DNA of 64,000 nt from Patiria miniata. Lineage: Eukaryota > Echinodermata > Asteroidea > Valvatida > Asterinidae. The translations under genes were made by a program, and so were the position numbers. Below the pieces are notes generated by a model. That model was not told the DNA's origin, did not search any database, and saw nothing but the letters and a program-made list of their open reading frames with translations. Below, one piece after another: positions 1-10,989 of the stretch. Each line of letters begins with the position of its first letter. Positions within the stretch are counted from its first letter, which is position 1. The DNA lies in contig NW_024037064.1 of the NCBI RefSeq assembly GCF_015706575.1, forward strand, positions 12,315,606 to 12,379,605. The letters are read 5' to 3'.

Positions 1-91
1 TTCAATCACCGCACTTTCCACGCACAGCTGACTTGATCTCACGCCGTGGGTGGTTCAAACGAAAATACGATATTTTTCCCTTCAAATACCT

Positions 92-487
92 TTACTTTGG
101 GTACAAAAAGTCGTACGCGCTATGAGTAATATTACACTGTTGACACCCGATTATTATTTTTTCGATCGTGGCATTTTTATAGTAACGATGCTTCCACTGA
201 ATAAAAGAATAAAAAATTTGAGCCCAGTCGTTAAACATACTCTCTTGACGGTGTTTATAAATATCTGCAGCCGACAAACCGAGAAAGGAAACAAGCTCTT
301 CCCACGGTCGACCTCCAAATCGTGTAGCTACGTGATCGTTCTCTTTTAAAAGATTAGACGCCAGTTTGCTCAATTGTTTCTCCGTTATCTCAGAAGCCAG
401 ATAATTTAATCGAGAAAAACGATTGCTTGTTTCAGCTAATTCAACTAGTGGAGGTGTTTCCGACCGCTTTCGCTTTCTGTTAGACAT
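92..487 (-). CDS. Small DEATH-domain protein with basic N-terminus
   Basis: A 131-residue open frame starts at the ATG at 485-487. Residues 1-10 (MSNRKRKRSE) are strongly basic and could be a nuclear localisation signal. Residues about 34-128 read as a DEATH domain: helix 1 LSKLASNLL, the conserved Trp in PWEELVSFLGLS (W62), a second Trp at WKHRYY, and the helix 5/6 pattern ATIEKIII followed by AYDFL. DEATH domains are six-helix protein-interaction modules that assemble apoptotic or NF-kB signalling complexes, so an adaptor role is likely. No enzyme domain is present. The frame ends at TAA (92-94), but AAA|GTAAAG just before it is a good splice donor, so the protein could continue beyond the window edge. 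The fold call is fairly sure; the exact gene model is less so. Confidence 0.62.
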   Translation of the reverse strand: MSNRKRKRSETPPLVELAETSNRFSRLNYLASEITEKQLSKLASNLLKENDHVATRFGGRPWEELVSFLGLSAADIYKHRQESMFNDWAQIFYSFIQWKHRYYKNATIEKIIIGCQQCNITHSAYDFLYPK

Positions 488-1721
488 GATGATGTTGTTT
501 CAGAACGATGATTTTTTTTTATTCTAAAATTCCCTAACTTTACAAGGATTGCACCGTCGCAAGAAATTCACTTCGGAGATCGGTAGTACACTGTCCTCCA
601 ATTCGCACACCATTTACAGCCCATTGTCCGGTATTAATCCCACATAACGTGCCGACAACCCACTAGGCTCGTGCGCAATCGATCGGATTAACCACCAATC
701 CATAGTCCACCGACCACATGGACAGTTATACAACAACACCACTTCCCGTCTATTGTTGGGGGGGGGGGATTAAAGATCCGACCAGCTGTTGGTTCACATT
801 GCACCACTCAGTTGCAATTACATGTACATGTAGATACATATTCTATTAAAAATTTTTATATTTCCCCATACATATATGCAATCTTTCCCATAGAATAGGT
901 CAAACTGTACCCGGTTCCTTATACCCACACCTATTCCCTATTCATCCCATCCATTCATTAGGTCAAACTGTGTTAACAATTTCCACATCCCTTAATTCAT
1001 ATTTATATCTACATATTTCCATATTTACATATTTATGTGACCTTTACCTATTTCTAGGCTCAAGGTCAAATTGTGTCAGGAAGTCTACTTAAACTACTTA
1101 TCTGCGCGACAGCAGGGTTACCAGGCAGAAACTAAGGCCAGTACGAGGCCATATTCCTTAGTGCATAAACAGTTATAACAAAAAAGTATTGAACAACATG
1201 AGACGTTTGAGGTATCGTGAATTGTCTTTGCTGTATTTAGAAGTCAAAGGATTGTTTTAACAATTTATGTAATATATTTCAATTTATATAATGTAGGTAC
1301 AATATAATCATAATATCGAGGAATATCGCAGCAGAATAGAGCCTTTACATGCATACTATTTTCTATTCACTTTAAAAGCCAATGGGATAAAGATTCCTCT
1401 ATAGACATCTTTGAAGTTTGAAATTATAATGTGTTCTCTTGGTAAACTGGATTGAATGAAGTAAATTACATTGGAATTTCCAAAATAATGAGGTCCGTCG
1501 TTATGTAAGTTGAATCATTGAATGAACTCATTTTGAAAAGATCCACCAAGCAATTCAAGTATAAAACAAATTGCTTGGACCAAATATTGAGAATTCAAAA
1601 CATATCTTACCTACAGGTAGGTTAAAAAGACTTAAGTTGACTTGCTCCCAATCGTTTTAAAATTTTAGAAAGGTACGGTAGAATAAAAGTGGGACGGTAG
1701 TAAATTTGAGGATCATTATCC
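488..1721. other. AT-rich non-coding stretch
   Basis: No supportable gene. It contains a poly-G run near 757-768 and A/T-rich simple sequence (820-1070). It lies upstream of the minus-strand DEATH-domain gene, so it may hold that gene's promoter, but I see no clear TATA box. Confidence 0.4.
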
Positions 1722-1859
1722 TTAAATACTGGAACTACTTAAAAGCGATCTCGAAATCATACATTTCTCATTAATGAAAACGACTACACCCCTTATAAGT
1801 TGCTCTTCTGGCTTATTTCTGGACCATTGACAGTGGTATACGGGCGCGCGTACACATGC

Positions 1860-1930
1860 TTGAGTTTTTTTATTGGCCCCCAATTTTTTTGGCCCCCCCC
1901 CCAATTTTGGCCCCCCCCCCCATTTTTTAG
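1860..1930. repeat. Poly-C / GGCCCCCC low-complexity tract
   Basis: Three consecutive blocks of GGCC followed by a C-run and an AATTTT-type spacer. It resembles the C-run interiors of transposon remnants elsewhere in the window (7500-7585, 20,195-20,225, 40,035-40,320). Open frames over it are artefacts. Confidence 0.6.
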
Positions 1931-1979
1931 AGTCTGGCGCCGATATCATCAACACGTGTTAATAACGTTCTTCTCACGT

Positions 1980-2205
1980 TGAGTATCTCATTTCAATCCG
2001 GACTGTGTACCAGTGATGATACAATCATTCTTGGGTGGGGAAGAATACGTGAATAGATATATCAACCTTGCTTTTGTCTGGACACCTTTACCCGTTAGTT
2101 TTTCAAATCTTAATATTTTGCTCTCTATTATGATAAAAAATCAGTTTGACACCAAAAATGTACGGATATTATGGGAAATTGTTGAATATGGATAATTTCC
2201 ACTGC
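1980..2205. repeat. Dispersed repeat, copy 1
   Basis: Shares long stretches with 21,300-21,560, for example ATTCTTGGGTGGGGAAGAA, TATTTTGCTCTC and AATCAGTTTGACACC, in the same order and orientation. It is a dispersed element of unknown class. I cannot define termini or coding capacity. Confidence 0.6.
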
Positions 2206-2209
2206 CTAA

Positions 2210-5160
2210 AGTAACGTAAAAAGGCTTGTTACGCCAGAAGTAGCACTGGCGACAACTGCAATATGTTTGTAGAATTCGGTGTCAAACCATCCTATTTTTA
2301 ACTTCAATAAAAGTTGGTAGGTTTATCGAACTTGTAACAGGAACTCATCAAACAAAATCTTGGACTCCTGGGTCGAAGGTCAACAAGGTTGGAAAGTTCT
2401 TTTCACATTTTATTTGTTATCTTAGGCCGAATGAAAAAAAAACCCGCCTTCTTATCTGGGCTTTTTGGAGGAAAAAACGAAAGAAGGGGTGCCTGTTTTC
2501 CTTTTCCGACAAGAGTTAAACAATTTCACACTCATATTTTTTGAATAGCGAATAGTGGTTTGCAAACCATTTGCGTGCCTGCTCATCGTTGTACGTGTTG
2601 CTCATCGTTGTTAACGATTAAACTACACTGTCTGTTTGCATACGAAGTCCACGTACGCGCCCTCTAAACTGCTGGATTCCAAAGACGTCAGTGCTTGTAA
2701 ATTTTTTTTAAACATAGCCAATTATGTGAGGGCGCACTCACTGATCTCCATATACACATCTGAATAGAACACTGGCTGTTCCAAGCAAAGTCACTGTCCG
2801 GAGACTAATAATATGGTGGTGGCTGTCAAAATAGGGTAGGTAGGGTTACCGGAAGCAGAACGATTATTCTATTTTGGCCTTCAGCATTTCTCTTTAAAAA
2901 AAATTGTGAATTAGTATTACTCTAGTAATATAGTTCCGTGTTCAAGTTCCATTATTTATCATTGCACTTCCAGTAACGCCGGAAGTAAAGGTCAATCTGT
3001 TTTGTGCCCGGGAATCAAAAGATATTGTCCAATGCAATGTCTAATTCATAAAAAAAAATGAACCCGGTTATCAATTCAGTTCAAGAGATATAGTTCAAAG
3101 TATTTCGTTAAATAGTGACCTTCAATCGCTTGTAATGTGATATGTGATGACATCATTGTGACATCACAATTTATTTCACATCTTTGGAAAATGGTTTATG
3201 ATTTTACAAGGTTTAATTTGTTATACCTTAAATCATTCTAAAGACATTACGTTTAAATATGTTTTATAATATCGACACTTCGTTCGGTATTTTGAATTCA
3301 CCCAACTTTGACCTTTCTTCAACCTCAGCAGTAAAGGTTTAACAAGGCATGGTCTATCAGATCATAAAAGGTGAACATGATGCTTTGTTTCGGTCAGGAG
3401 TTATGATTGAAACAAAACGGTCATTTTTTAAAGGTGACACATGATAATGTCATGTAAGGTGACACATGATAATGTCATCATTACGTCACACTTGTATTCT
3501 CACAGCTATATCAGGATTAATTATCGTACCGATTTTGAGGTCCATGCGTTGTTCCGTTTGAAAGAAAGCCGCGGCGAATTATTGTCATGAAAAAAAACGA
3601 GCTAAATCGGAAATATCGCAAAAGCTGCAGGCCAACGAATTCGTGTTCATGCTTGAGTAACGTGAATGTGCCATGTAATTTTTGGAAGGAGCAGTGTTTC
3701 AGAATTTTGACCACAGTGACCCCATGATGACCTTTGACCCCAGTTTGGTCATGTGACATGTTGGGGCTGGGCTGCTGATACTTTTGACACAGTTTCGTTG
3801 AAATCGGTCAAATTAGGCAATAGACAATGTCAACGTTTGTTACTAACTATATCAGGATTGATTATCGTACCGATTTTGAGGTCCATAACGGAAAGACAAT
3901 GATGATTCGTTGAGCTGCTATCCCGCAGCTAAAACCACACACAAGAAAAACAAAGACCATCGAAAAATCAAAGGGTGATCGAGGTTGACCCCATCATCCA
4001 AATAGTAAACGATCGATGAGAGTTATTTAACGGTAAGGTTTGGATTCTGCTGTTACAGAACATGTTTTTTTCAGAGGCGAGGACGACAATGGAGGGACCG
4101 GAAACCAATCAGAGCATTGCGTGTGATTGGTTTTCCCACCTCTCTATTTATAGCATGCTAAAGGTTGGAAACTGCGTATTCTAGAAGGGTTTTTTTTTTA
4201 TCTCGACCAGATAAGTGGTAAACAAGTCGCCGGGAGTACACTTCGTGTAAATGTTTCTAAATCACAGGAGGACAAACGAAAAAAAATCGAAGGGAGATCG
4301 TCGAGACAGATTCTTGAAGAGTTTACGTAAGTTTTTGATTTTCGGGGATACATTTTACAATTTACATTCATTATGCTGTATGATAAACAATTGTGATATC
4401 CGCGAACTGATCTCGATGTGGGTGACGAATTGTACAAAACCCTATGGAGTTTTCTTGCATTGGTTCCTCATAAAATATACAGTGTGTAAGGTATTCCGAG
4501 TAAACTCGACCCAGCTTAAAGCCTTGTTTTACATTTTGGACATAATCTGGCGATAATAACCAGCGTGTGACACATAACTAATGACCCAGCACAAACTTTA
4601 GATTTCACCCTCAAAATGGCTTTAAATTTACTAGATACGCCACTAGATATACAAGTACAGATCGAGGATTAATATTTAGGTACTAAGGTTAACTTACGAT
4701 CTGGATGAAAAGTAAAATCTCCCGTTCAATTCGTAGAGCTCTCCTTGCGTTCGTGGCACGTTAAACTTCCGACAGGGTGTCCAATGGTTTTGGGTATGTA
4801 TCTGTAACAATGCAAAATTACTCAATATTAAACAGGGCTAATATTAAGTATCACAATGGCTGGACAAAATAAAACAAGTGTCCTGGCGTAAAGAGGAATA
4901 CTGACTCCCAGTATCAGGCAAAAAAAAGTTCTCCTTCCGATTACATGGCATTCGAAATTAGGGTATGTAGGTAGGAAATTCCTTTTTTGCCATTTGTTTA
5001 CAAACATAATGGAGGCGACAGCATGAAGTCAAGGGTAAAATGTAGAAATCGATTGTCTTATGTATTTTTTCCCTCTCATTTTCCCATAACAATATAGGGT
5101 ATGGGCTGTCAGAAAAGCGTACACTGTTATTTCGGTTCAGATCTGTCAAGTTGTCTATCT
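2210..5160. other. Non-coding region with a local direct repeat
   Basis: No supportable gene. A direct repeat is visible: the segment around 3505-3545 (TATCGTACCGATTTTGAGGT) recurs at 3850-3890, about 350 bp away. Two copies of GGTGACACATGATAATGTCA lie at 3433 and 3460. Short open frames here have no recognisable protein features. Confidence 0.45.
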
Positions 5161-5164
5161 GCAA

Positions 5165-6287
5165 TCAGCTGGCGAATATCATGGTCTTGAGCATCAAACC
5201 AGTCATACTGTACTACTCTCCTTCTGCCCAAAACTGCTTTAGATGCATCTTGAAGAATCTGTTTGGTCTGTTCCCTTGTTATAACGACTGTCAGTCAAAA
5301 TGGCTGTAGGTCAGCGCACTTTTGGGGGTTCATCGCTGTGTCGTATTTTGTAGGTGGGTGTGCTGAATGTGGTGGTCGCAAGAAGACAAATCTGCACCTA
5401 GCAATAAGCAACCTATGGTCTGTGAAACAGCTTGCGCTTCGAAGCACGCGAGTGACACGGATGTCATCGAGTGCATCGGCATTCGCAAGGACGTGATCTA
5501 TCTGATGCCATTGCTTGGAGTGTCTTGAATTTATTCTTTAACCTGAACAATGTCCCAGTGACTGTCAGTTTCACTCGTGTACACATCTCTAGCAGTAGCA
5601 GCCATTAGAGTTCATCTTTCCTACGCCATGTCTACCAAGTACACCAGGCCAGATTTCATATTCACTTCCGACGCGTGCGTTGAAGTCTCCCATCACAATC
5701 ATTTTTCCTTTTGTCTAGGAGATGATGCGACTTAGCTCTTCATAAAAGGCTTCTTTTTCATAGTTTGGTCTCTGCATTGTTGGTGCATAAACACTAATGA
5801 AAGTCACACTTTTGCCGTGTTGAATGTCTGCTGTCACAGTCATGAGACTTTCATTTATAGCTGTTGGTTCACAATGCAGCTTTAGGTTTTTCGACATGGC
5901 AAAACCAACACCTGCTGTGCGATGCTTGCCACCACTCCAGTAGAAAGTTTGTGATTTTTCGATAATGTTGCCTGTTCCAGGTTTCCGTACCTCACTCAGT
6001 GCGCATACATCAATATGCAACCTCTGCAGCTCCATAGTGACGAGTGCAGAGGCTCTTTCCGGTCGGACAGAGTTCTCAGAGTCGTTCATATCGTTCGTAC
6101 GTTCCAAGATCCGAGTTTCAGTCCATTTTTTACTTCTGTCGATTTCTACCGCAAAGTTAGATCGGCTCTGGCCGCGGCTAGCCAGACACCGGCAGGTGAG
6201 ATGACCGATGTATACCCCAGCTTTTCTAGGGGCTTCCCCAAATGGGGAGGGCTCCGGTCGTCCTAAAAAGGCGAGCCCCGACATCAT
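5165..6287 (-). mobile_element. Degenerate non-LTR (LINE) endonuclease, apurinic-type (EEP fold)
   Basis: The minus frame opening at 6285-6287 carries an exonuclease-endonuclease-phosphatase domain of the kind found in CR1/RTE-like LINEs and often annotated as craniofacial development protein 2-like. Visible motifs are the metal-binding Glu in ALSEVRKPGTG, then YWSGGKHRTAGVGFAMS and VTFISVYAPT. The frame is broken by a stop at about 5715. After that stop [12 protein letters not shown] (catalytic Asp/Asn) and HQIDHVLANAD followed by FTDHRLLL (C-terminal His motif) appear in disrupted frames to about 5380. No reverse transcriptase follows. The element is dead. Retaining the 5' endonuclease while lacking RT is the reverse of normal LINE 5' truncation. 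Confidence 0.78.
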
Positions 6288-6289
6288 GG

Positions 6290-6820
6290 AGAGCAGCCGA
6301 GGATCACTGTCATCTTAAGACAGTGTTCAGCGACAGTAACCAGACCATGACCGCCGTACGTGCACGTTTCTGCTGAATACTTCCAGGCGATCAACCCTTT
6401 ACTCACTGCAGAGAGCGCGTCGCCGTAGGACTTTTACGCAACTCCATCAAGAGTAGAGCAGGCGATCGGCATGCGCGTGAGAAGAAAGCGGCTGCGCAAC
6501 CGCTCCCATAGAACAGCCAGACGGAGTGTTGAATCGACGGTCTGGAGATCCATCACAGCCGCACTCTGTCTGGCTGCCGCAGTCAACACACCAGAACCTC
6601 AGTGTATTGGGAACTGCCATGTTGTAAGACGAGTAGTACCACAACAGCTGCTGAAGAGACACACTGATATGCCGCTACACGTCATCCATCTTCGCTGCTG
6701 CCTGGAGACCTCGGTTTGAGATCAGAGTGTCCTTCTCCTAGGTGGGTTGCCGTCTAAGGCTAACAAGCCCCACCTGCCTGGATTTGGAATCAGAGTTTTC
6801 CTTCTCCTAGATGGGCTGCC
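6290..6820 (-). mobile_element. Probable upstream part of the LINE
   Basis: GC-richer sequence directly 5' of the LINE endonuclease frame, with no independent gene. Two related 60-70-bp segments, each ending in CCTTCTCCTAG followed by TGGG..GCCGTCT or TGGGCTGCCTTCC, lie at 6710-6760 and 6785-6828. Assignment to the LINE rests on adjacency only. Confidence 0.35.
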
Positions 6821-6827
6821 TTCCGAG

Positions 6828-7600
6828 TAGTGGCGTAGCCAGGAATTTTTCAGTGGGGGGCGCTGGGGGGGGGGCCGAAGCGCGAAGCCCTTACGGCGTG
6901 GGGTTCGGGGCCCGCTTAAGGGCCCCGAAAAAAATTGGATTCTAGATGTTCTGTGTCGTGATTTGAAGCAATTTCCTACGACTTTCCTCCATGCTTTAAC
7001 TAATATTTTCTTGGCAAAAGATAATTATTTAAACATCGTTTTCGAGGTTGGAGACATTGAATCAGCTATCGGTATTCTGAGCTATTGGCGGGGGGGTTCG
7101 GGGCCCGCTTAAGGGCCCCGGAAAAAAAGTGGATTTTCGATGCTCTGTGGTGTGATCTGAGGCAATTTCTTACCACTTTAACCAATAATAATCTTAGCAG
7201 AAAAGATAATAATCTAAACATAATTTTCGACGTTTTCTCAGCTAAAGGCATAAGAAAATGTTGTGAACATTGTTTTCGAGGTTGGAGTCATTGAATCAGC
7301 TACCAGAATTCTGAGCTATAGGCGTGGGGTTCGGGGCCCGCTTAAGGGCCCCGAACAATTTTGGATTTTAAATGCTCTGTGGTGCTATCTAAGGCAATTT
7401 CTGACCACTTTAACCAATATTTTCTAAGCAAAAGATACATTGTAGTACATAATAGGGCCCATGGCGTCATGTAGATCAATGATAATTTTTTTAGAAACTC
7501 CAAATGTCCGTGGGGGGGGGGGGGGCGACTGGGGGGGGCGACAAGGTTTCATGGGGGGCGGTCGCCCCCCCCCCCCACCCCCCCGGTGGCTACGCCACTG
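6828..7600. mobile_element. Non-autonomous hAT-type element with 8-bp TSD
   Basis: Terminal inverted repeats: TAGTGGCGTAGCCA at the left end, and the complement of CAGTGGCGTAGCCA at the right end. CTTCCGAG flanks it on both sides (6820-6827 and 7601-7608), an 8-bp target duplication diagnostic of the hAT superfamily. The interior has about three ~200-bp direct repeats, each beginning GGGGTTCGGGGCCCGCTTAA (near 6900, 7093, 7327), and a poly-G/C segment. There is no transposase. It is inserted in the repeat flanking the LINE. Confidence 0.85.
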
Positions 7601-7608
7601 CTTCCGAG

Positions 7609-8990
7609 GCTTACGAGCCCCATCTGCCAAGTTGCCTAACAACTTAAACGATATACGATTTATATAATCTCTTTTTTTTAAGGATGAACCTTCAAAGGGA
7701 TTTTGTGGAATATTCTTTTAAGTTTAAATTCAGATTTTATCGCTGGTGATGTTGAAGAAAATTTCGACGATGATTCTTGAAATCGCATCTTTTTGGACGA
7801 GACAGGTTTAAGGGTCATTATTTTTAAACGGTGATATTTTCTGAACGGTTTGAAAGATTTTAGTGATTTTTTTTCATATAAAAATTTCTTATGAAATTGG
7901 CTTTCCAGTCATTATTATTTTAGTGATACATATTTTTTGGAATATGAAATACAACTTTTGGGATTTGGGTTCTGCTTTTTTTGACTCACCCTGTATTACA
8001 TTCACACCGCACATTGCTCAAGTGAGTTGTTAATTTTTTTATTGAAAAGAAAACAATTCCATTGGTCACAGGCCAAAGCTAGGTGCCGGTTGTGTTGTTG
8101 GGGAATATTTTTACACGTACCTGTGTAACTTTACACGTACCTGTGTAACTTCGTTAGCGGATGCCGTACTTAAAATTTTCTTAACAACTTCACCCACTGA
8201 GTGACAGATTTGTACTTATTGTAAGTCACTTACAGCCTGACTGTCACTTGTGAATTACACTGGTTACTTGTCCCACTAACCTAACGTAACTTACTTTCAT
8301 TTGTGAATGGGACTTTTTAGCCAGTCACGTTTATGAAGACTAGATGAATGGATGTATGAGCGCAAAAAAATAGTTTCTCAAATACATTTAACTCATTTAC
8401 AGAAAAGAAATAATATGAAATCACGGAGAGAGAAATTTTAGTAAATGAATCAGCTTGACTTAAGTCATTTCTTTACTTTGAAATATGCATGTTATATTCA
8501 ACAGATTTCGTTGGCGTATTGGAGTTGTAGTCTTCTTCAACCTTCAAGTGTGTAGCGCACTATAGTACGTTTGTTGGTAAGTATATAAATTTATACCAAT
8601 TATCCTGTAGGCATACCTACTGGGCCTCCGTGTTCCTCTACGATGGTTTAGCTCGGCAGTAGTTGATGGCATGAAAATGGCCAAATTTCCTAATACCTGA
8701 GTCATGTGCCCGTGGAAGGTGCATTTTTTAGTTTTGAATAAAACATGGTTCAGAGGTCGTAGACAATTTCGTAGTCCTTGACTCTTTGAGCCCTCTTATG
8801 TAATATTATTTGGAAGATACTTTCGTGACATAAACTGTGTCTTTGTTTTATTTAACGAAGGCCGGGGGACCGGTGAAAAAAAACCCAGAAACTGGTCACC
8901 TTTCAGCACGAATAAGGCGAGTGCTTTTTTCACGGAAATTGACCGTGCTACGCCACTATTGTTAATGCCCGGACGCCTTTAGAAGGCCTT
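7609..8990. other. AT-rich non-coding stretch
   Basis: No gene seen. The phrase ending in TTTTTTGACTCACCCTGTAT (7978-7995) resembles TTTTTTTTGACTCACCCTCT near 63,970, suggesting a dispersed repeat shared by the two ends of the window. ACACGTACCTGTGTAACTTT-type sequence is duplicated at 8110-8150. Confidence 0.4.
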
Positions 8991-8993
8991 AGG

Positions 8994-9633
8994 GCCCTGT
9001 CACTCTTCTGCGTATCCTAATTCCTTATAAGGTGCGCTTGGACATTTTTTTCATACGCAGTCGTACGCACAATACGCACCTCACATGCATCTCTATCGTT
9101 TTGTGTAAGTTTTATCTACGCAGGCATACGCATGGTACGGCCCAGTACGCTGGATAGTTTTGGGCATGCACAAAACTACGCTGCGTACGCTGTTACGCAG
9201 GTCATAAGTTATAAATACGCAGCGTATCGGTCCCGCAACGGTCGAGCGCGGTACGAGTACGCTATGTGTTCAAGGGGGATAAGCCGTTCATACGCGGTAA
9301 TACGCTGACCTCTATGCCCGCTGAACGAACTCATATCGAATGCCGACGTATTGCACGAATTAATACCGCTCGTCCTGCGAGCGGGCAGCGCATTGTACTT
9401 ATTCGTAACTTATGAGAAATGCACAAATAGCGAACTTGCGCACTGCATACGCAACTCATACGCATCTCATACGCAGTGGATGCGCTGAAGTCGTTACTTG
9501 TTCGCTAAATGTGCGTCGCACATAAGTCAAAGTAATCAAAAAAATTTGACGTTTTTGATCGTACGGCTGCGTATTGAAAATTTTTGATAAGGAATTCATA
9601 AGGAATTAGGATACGCAAAGGTGTGACAGGGGC
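8994..9633. mobile_element. MITE-like element rich in TACGCA motifs
   Basis: Left end CCCTGTCAC, a 6-nt spacer, then GCGTATCCTAATTCCTTAT. The right end is the inverse complement of CCCCTGTCACACC, TTT, GCGTATCCTAATTCCTTAT. The interior is dominated by short TACGCA/TACGCT words in both orientations, which could act as subterminal protein-binding repeats. No transposase and no certain target duplication. Confidence 0.75.
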
Positions 9634-9910
9634 TTTAAACGCGTTGGTAACAGGCACCACATTGACTAAAGGGCACATACAAATGCTGATAGCATTTTGC
9701 AACCGTCCAAAAACAAGCTGTTTAACAAAAAGGAGAACAAGTCAACGCATTAGTTAATTACCTTATTGTCAAAAATAGTGTGCCTGCGTGAAGCGCAAAA
9801 CCCCTGCAATTTTCACGTAATACCTATAAATCTACACTTTATCTGATAACGTTCAGTTTGTTGATTAGGACTACAGTTTGTTCAAACATATTATCACGAA
9901 GCTGGAATGT

Positions 9911-9921
9911 TCTAATTTCAG
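9911..9921 (+). other. Probable 3' splice site in the alpha-kinase 5' UTR
   Basis: TCTAATTTCAG ends 21 nt before the start codon at 9943. Together with a coding region in one exon, this suggests a non-coding first exon further upstream. I cannot place that exon. Confidence 0.45.
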
Positions 9922-9942
9922 ACGCATCCCAATCTTTGCAAT

Positions 9943-10989
9943 ATGGGCAGTAACCAAAGCAACACCTCCGAAGTGATTGGAATGACGTCTACGTGGGTGA
10001 CGTTTGAGAACAACTGGTTCGATGAAGGGGCCTCCCGGTATGCATACAAGGGCACATTTCACGGGGATCCCCGCTTGGAAGGGAAACCCTGCGTGACGAA
10101 AGTCTACAAAGAAGAGTGGTATGAGCGTCTGTCAGAATATGCCTGGGAAGCAGACGACCGTGCATATTGCAAAGCTCAAGAGATGGCGCAATTGTTTAAC
10201 ATTAGGTATAATACGAGCAAACCAATCGAGTTCGTTAGACCTGAATTCACCAAAGTTGAAACCCGTGCCGCCTTTAAATTCCTGGGCTTCATTCCATTTG
10301 AACGATATGTCAAAGGAAAACGTCCTGGTACCTCCGACAGCGTTTCTAATATTATCCCCGCACACGCTACCGTCGCAGTCGAGAGTTACCTTGAGGGGGA
10401 TTATGTCAAATTTAACAGCAACTTTGGATACTTGGGCAGAGCAGATATCGCCACCCCGGCTGCCTTCAGTCATTTCACTTATCATGAATCAGAGGGCAAG
10501 GTTTTGGTTTGCGATTTGCAAGGGGTGCGCAGTAGTTCTAGGTACATGTTTACTGACCCGGCTGTTAACAGCAGCAGCACGAAACTCGGCTTATATGGCT
10601 CTACTGATTTAGGGAAGGCTGGTATTGTCAAGTTCTTTCTGAAACACAGATGCAATGAGCTGTGTAAGGGGCTAAAGAAACCACAAATTAGCAACATGTC
10701 AACTGGTGAGAGGGATATTCTGGAGAAAATTGTACACAGTATACCTCCTAGCTGTGCTACAATGCACACGTTTCAGGTGACTCTGTCCTCTGGCGTATCC
10801 ACCATGGAATTCAACAGCATGCAAAACAGCCTAGAGCTGAAAGCAATTCCTGAAGAACCAGTTAAGCCCATTCAAAAACCAGTTAAACACAATAAAGAAC
10901 CAGCTCATCAACAACTGAGAACATATTCTCTGTTGCTTTTGCTGGCCTTTTTTGTTTATTACATAATGTGCCGTATTTCAGAGATGTAG
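9943..10989 (+). CDS. Alpha-kinase (MHCK/eEF2K family) with C-terminal membrane anchor
   Basis: A complete 348-residue frame in one exon. The alpha-kinase domain spans about residues 20-245: N-lobe SRYAYKGTF (32-40), candidate ATP-binding Lys in CVTKVYK (K53), hinge VAVESYLEGDYVKFN (144-158), the GRADIATPAAFSHFTY segment (165-180), catalytic Asp in VCDLQGV (D191), the G-rich loop GSTDLGKAG (219-227), and the zinc-site segment HRCNELC (H235, C237, C241). All core residues are present, so it should be an active Ser/Thr kinase. Residues 329-343 (SLLLLLAFFVYYIMC) form one hydrophobic helix followed by five polar residues, a tail-anchor layout. The N-terminus MGSNQS fits the myristoylation pattern (G2, S6). 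A polar Pro/Lys linker (300-325) joins kinase and anchor. Substrate unknown. Confidence 0.9.
   Translation: MGSNQSNTSEVIGMTSTWVTFENNWFDEGASRYAYKGTFHGDPRLEGKPCVTKVYKEEWYERLSEYAWEADDRAYCKAQEMAQLFNIRYNTSKPIEFVRPEFTKVETRAAFKFLGFIPFERYVKGKRPGTSDSVSNIIPAHATVAVESYLEGDYVKFNSNFGYLGRADIATPAAFSHFTYHESEGKVLVCDLQGVRSSSRYMFTDPAVNSSSTKLGLYGSTDLGKAGIVKFFLKHRCNELCKGLKKPQISNMSTGERDILEKIVHSIPPSCATMHTFQVTLSSGVSTMEFNSMQNSLELKAIPEEPVKPIQKPVKHNKEPAHQQLRTYSLLLLLAFFVYYIMCRISEM

Noticed and set aside
7424-7667. Gly- and Pro-rich open frames on both strands
   Set aside because: Translations of poly-G/C runs at the end of the hAT element.
10121-10612. 163-codon second frame within the alpha-kinase
   Set aside because: Overlaps the alpha-kinase coding region in another frame and shows no independent motifs.
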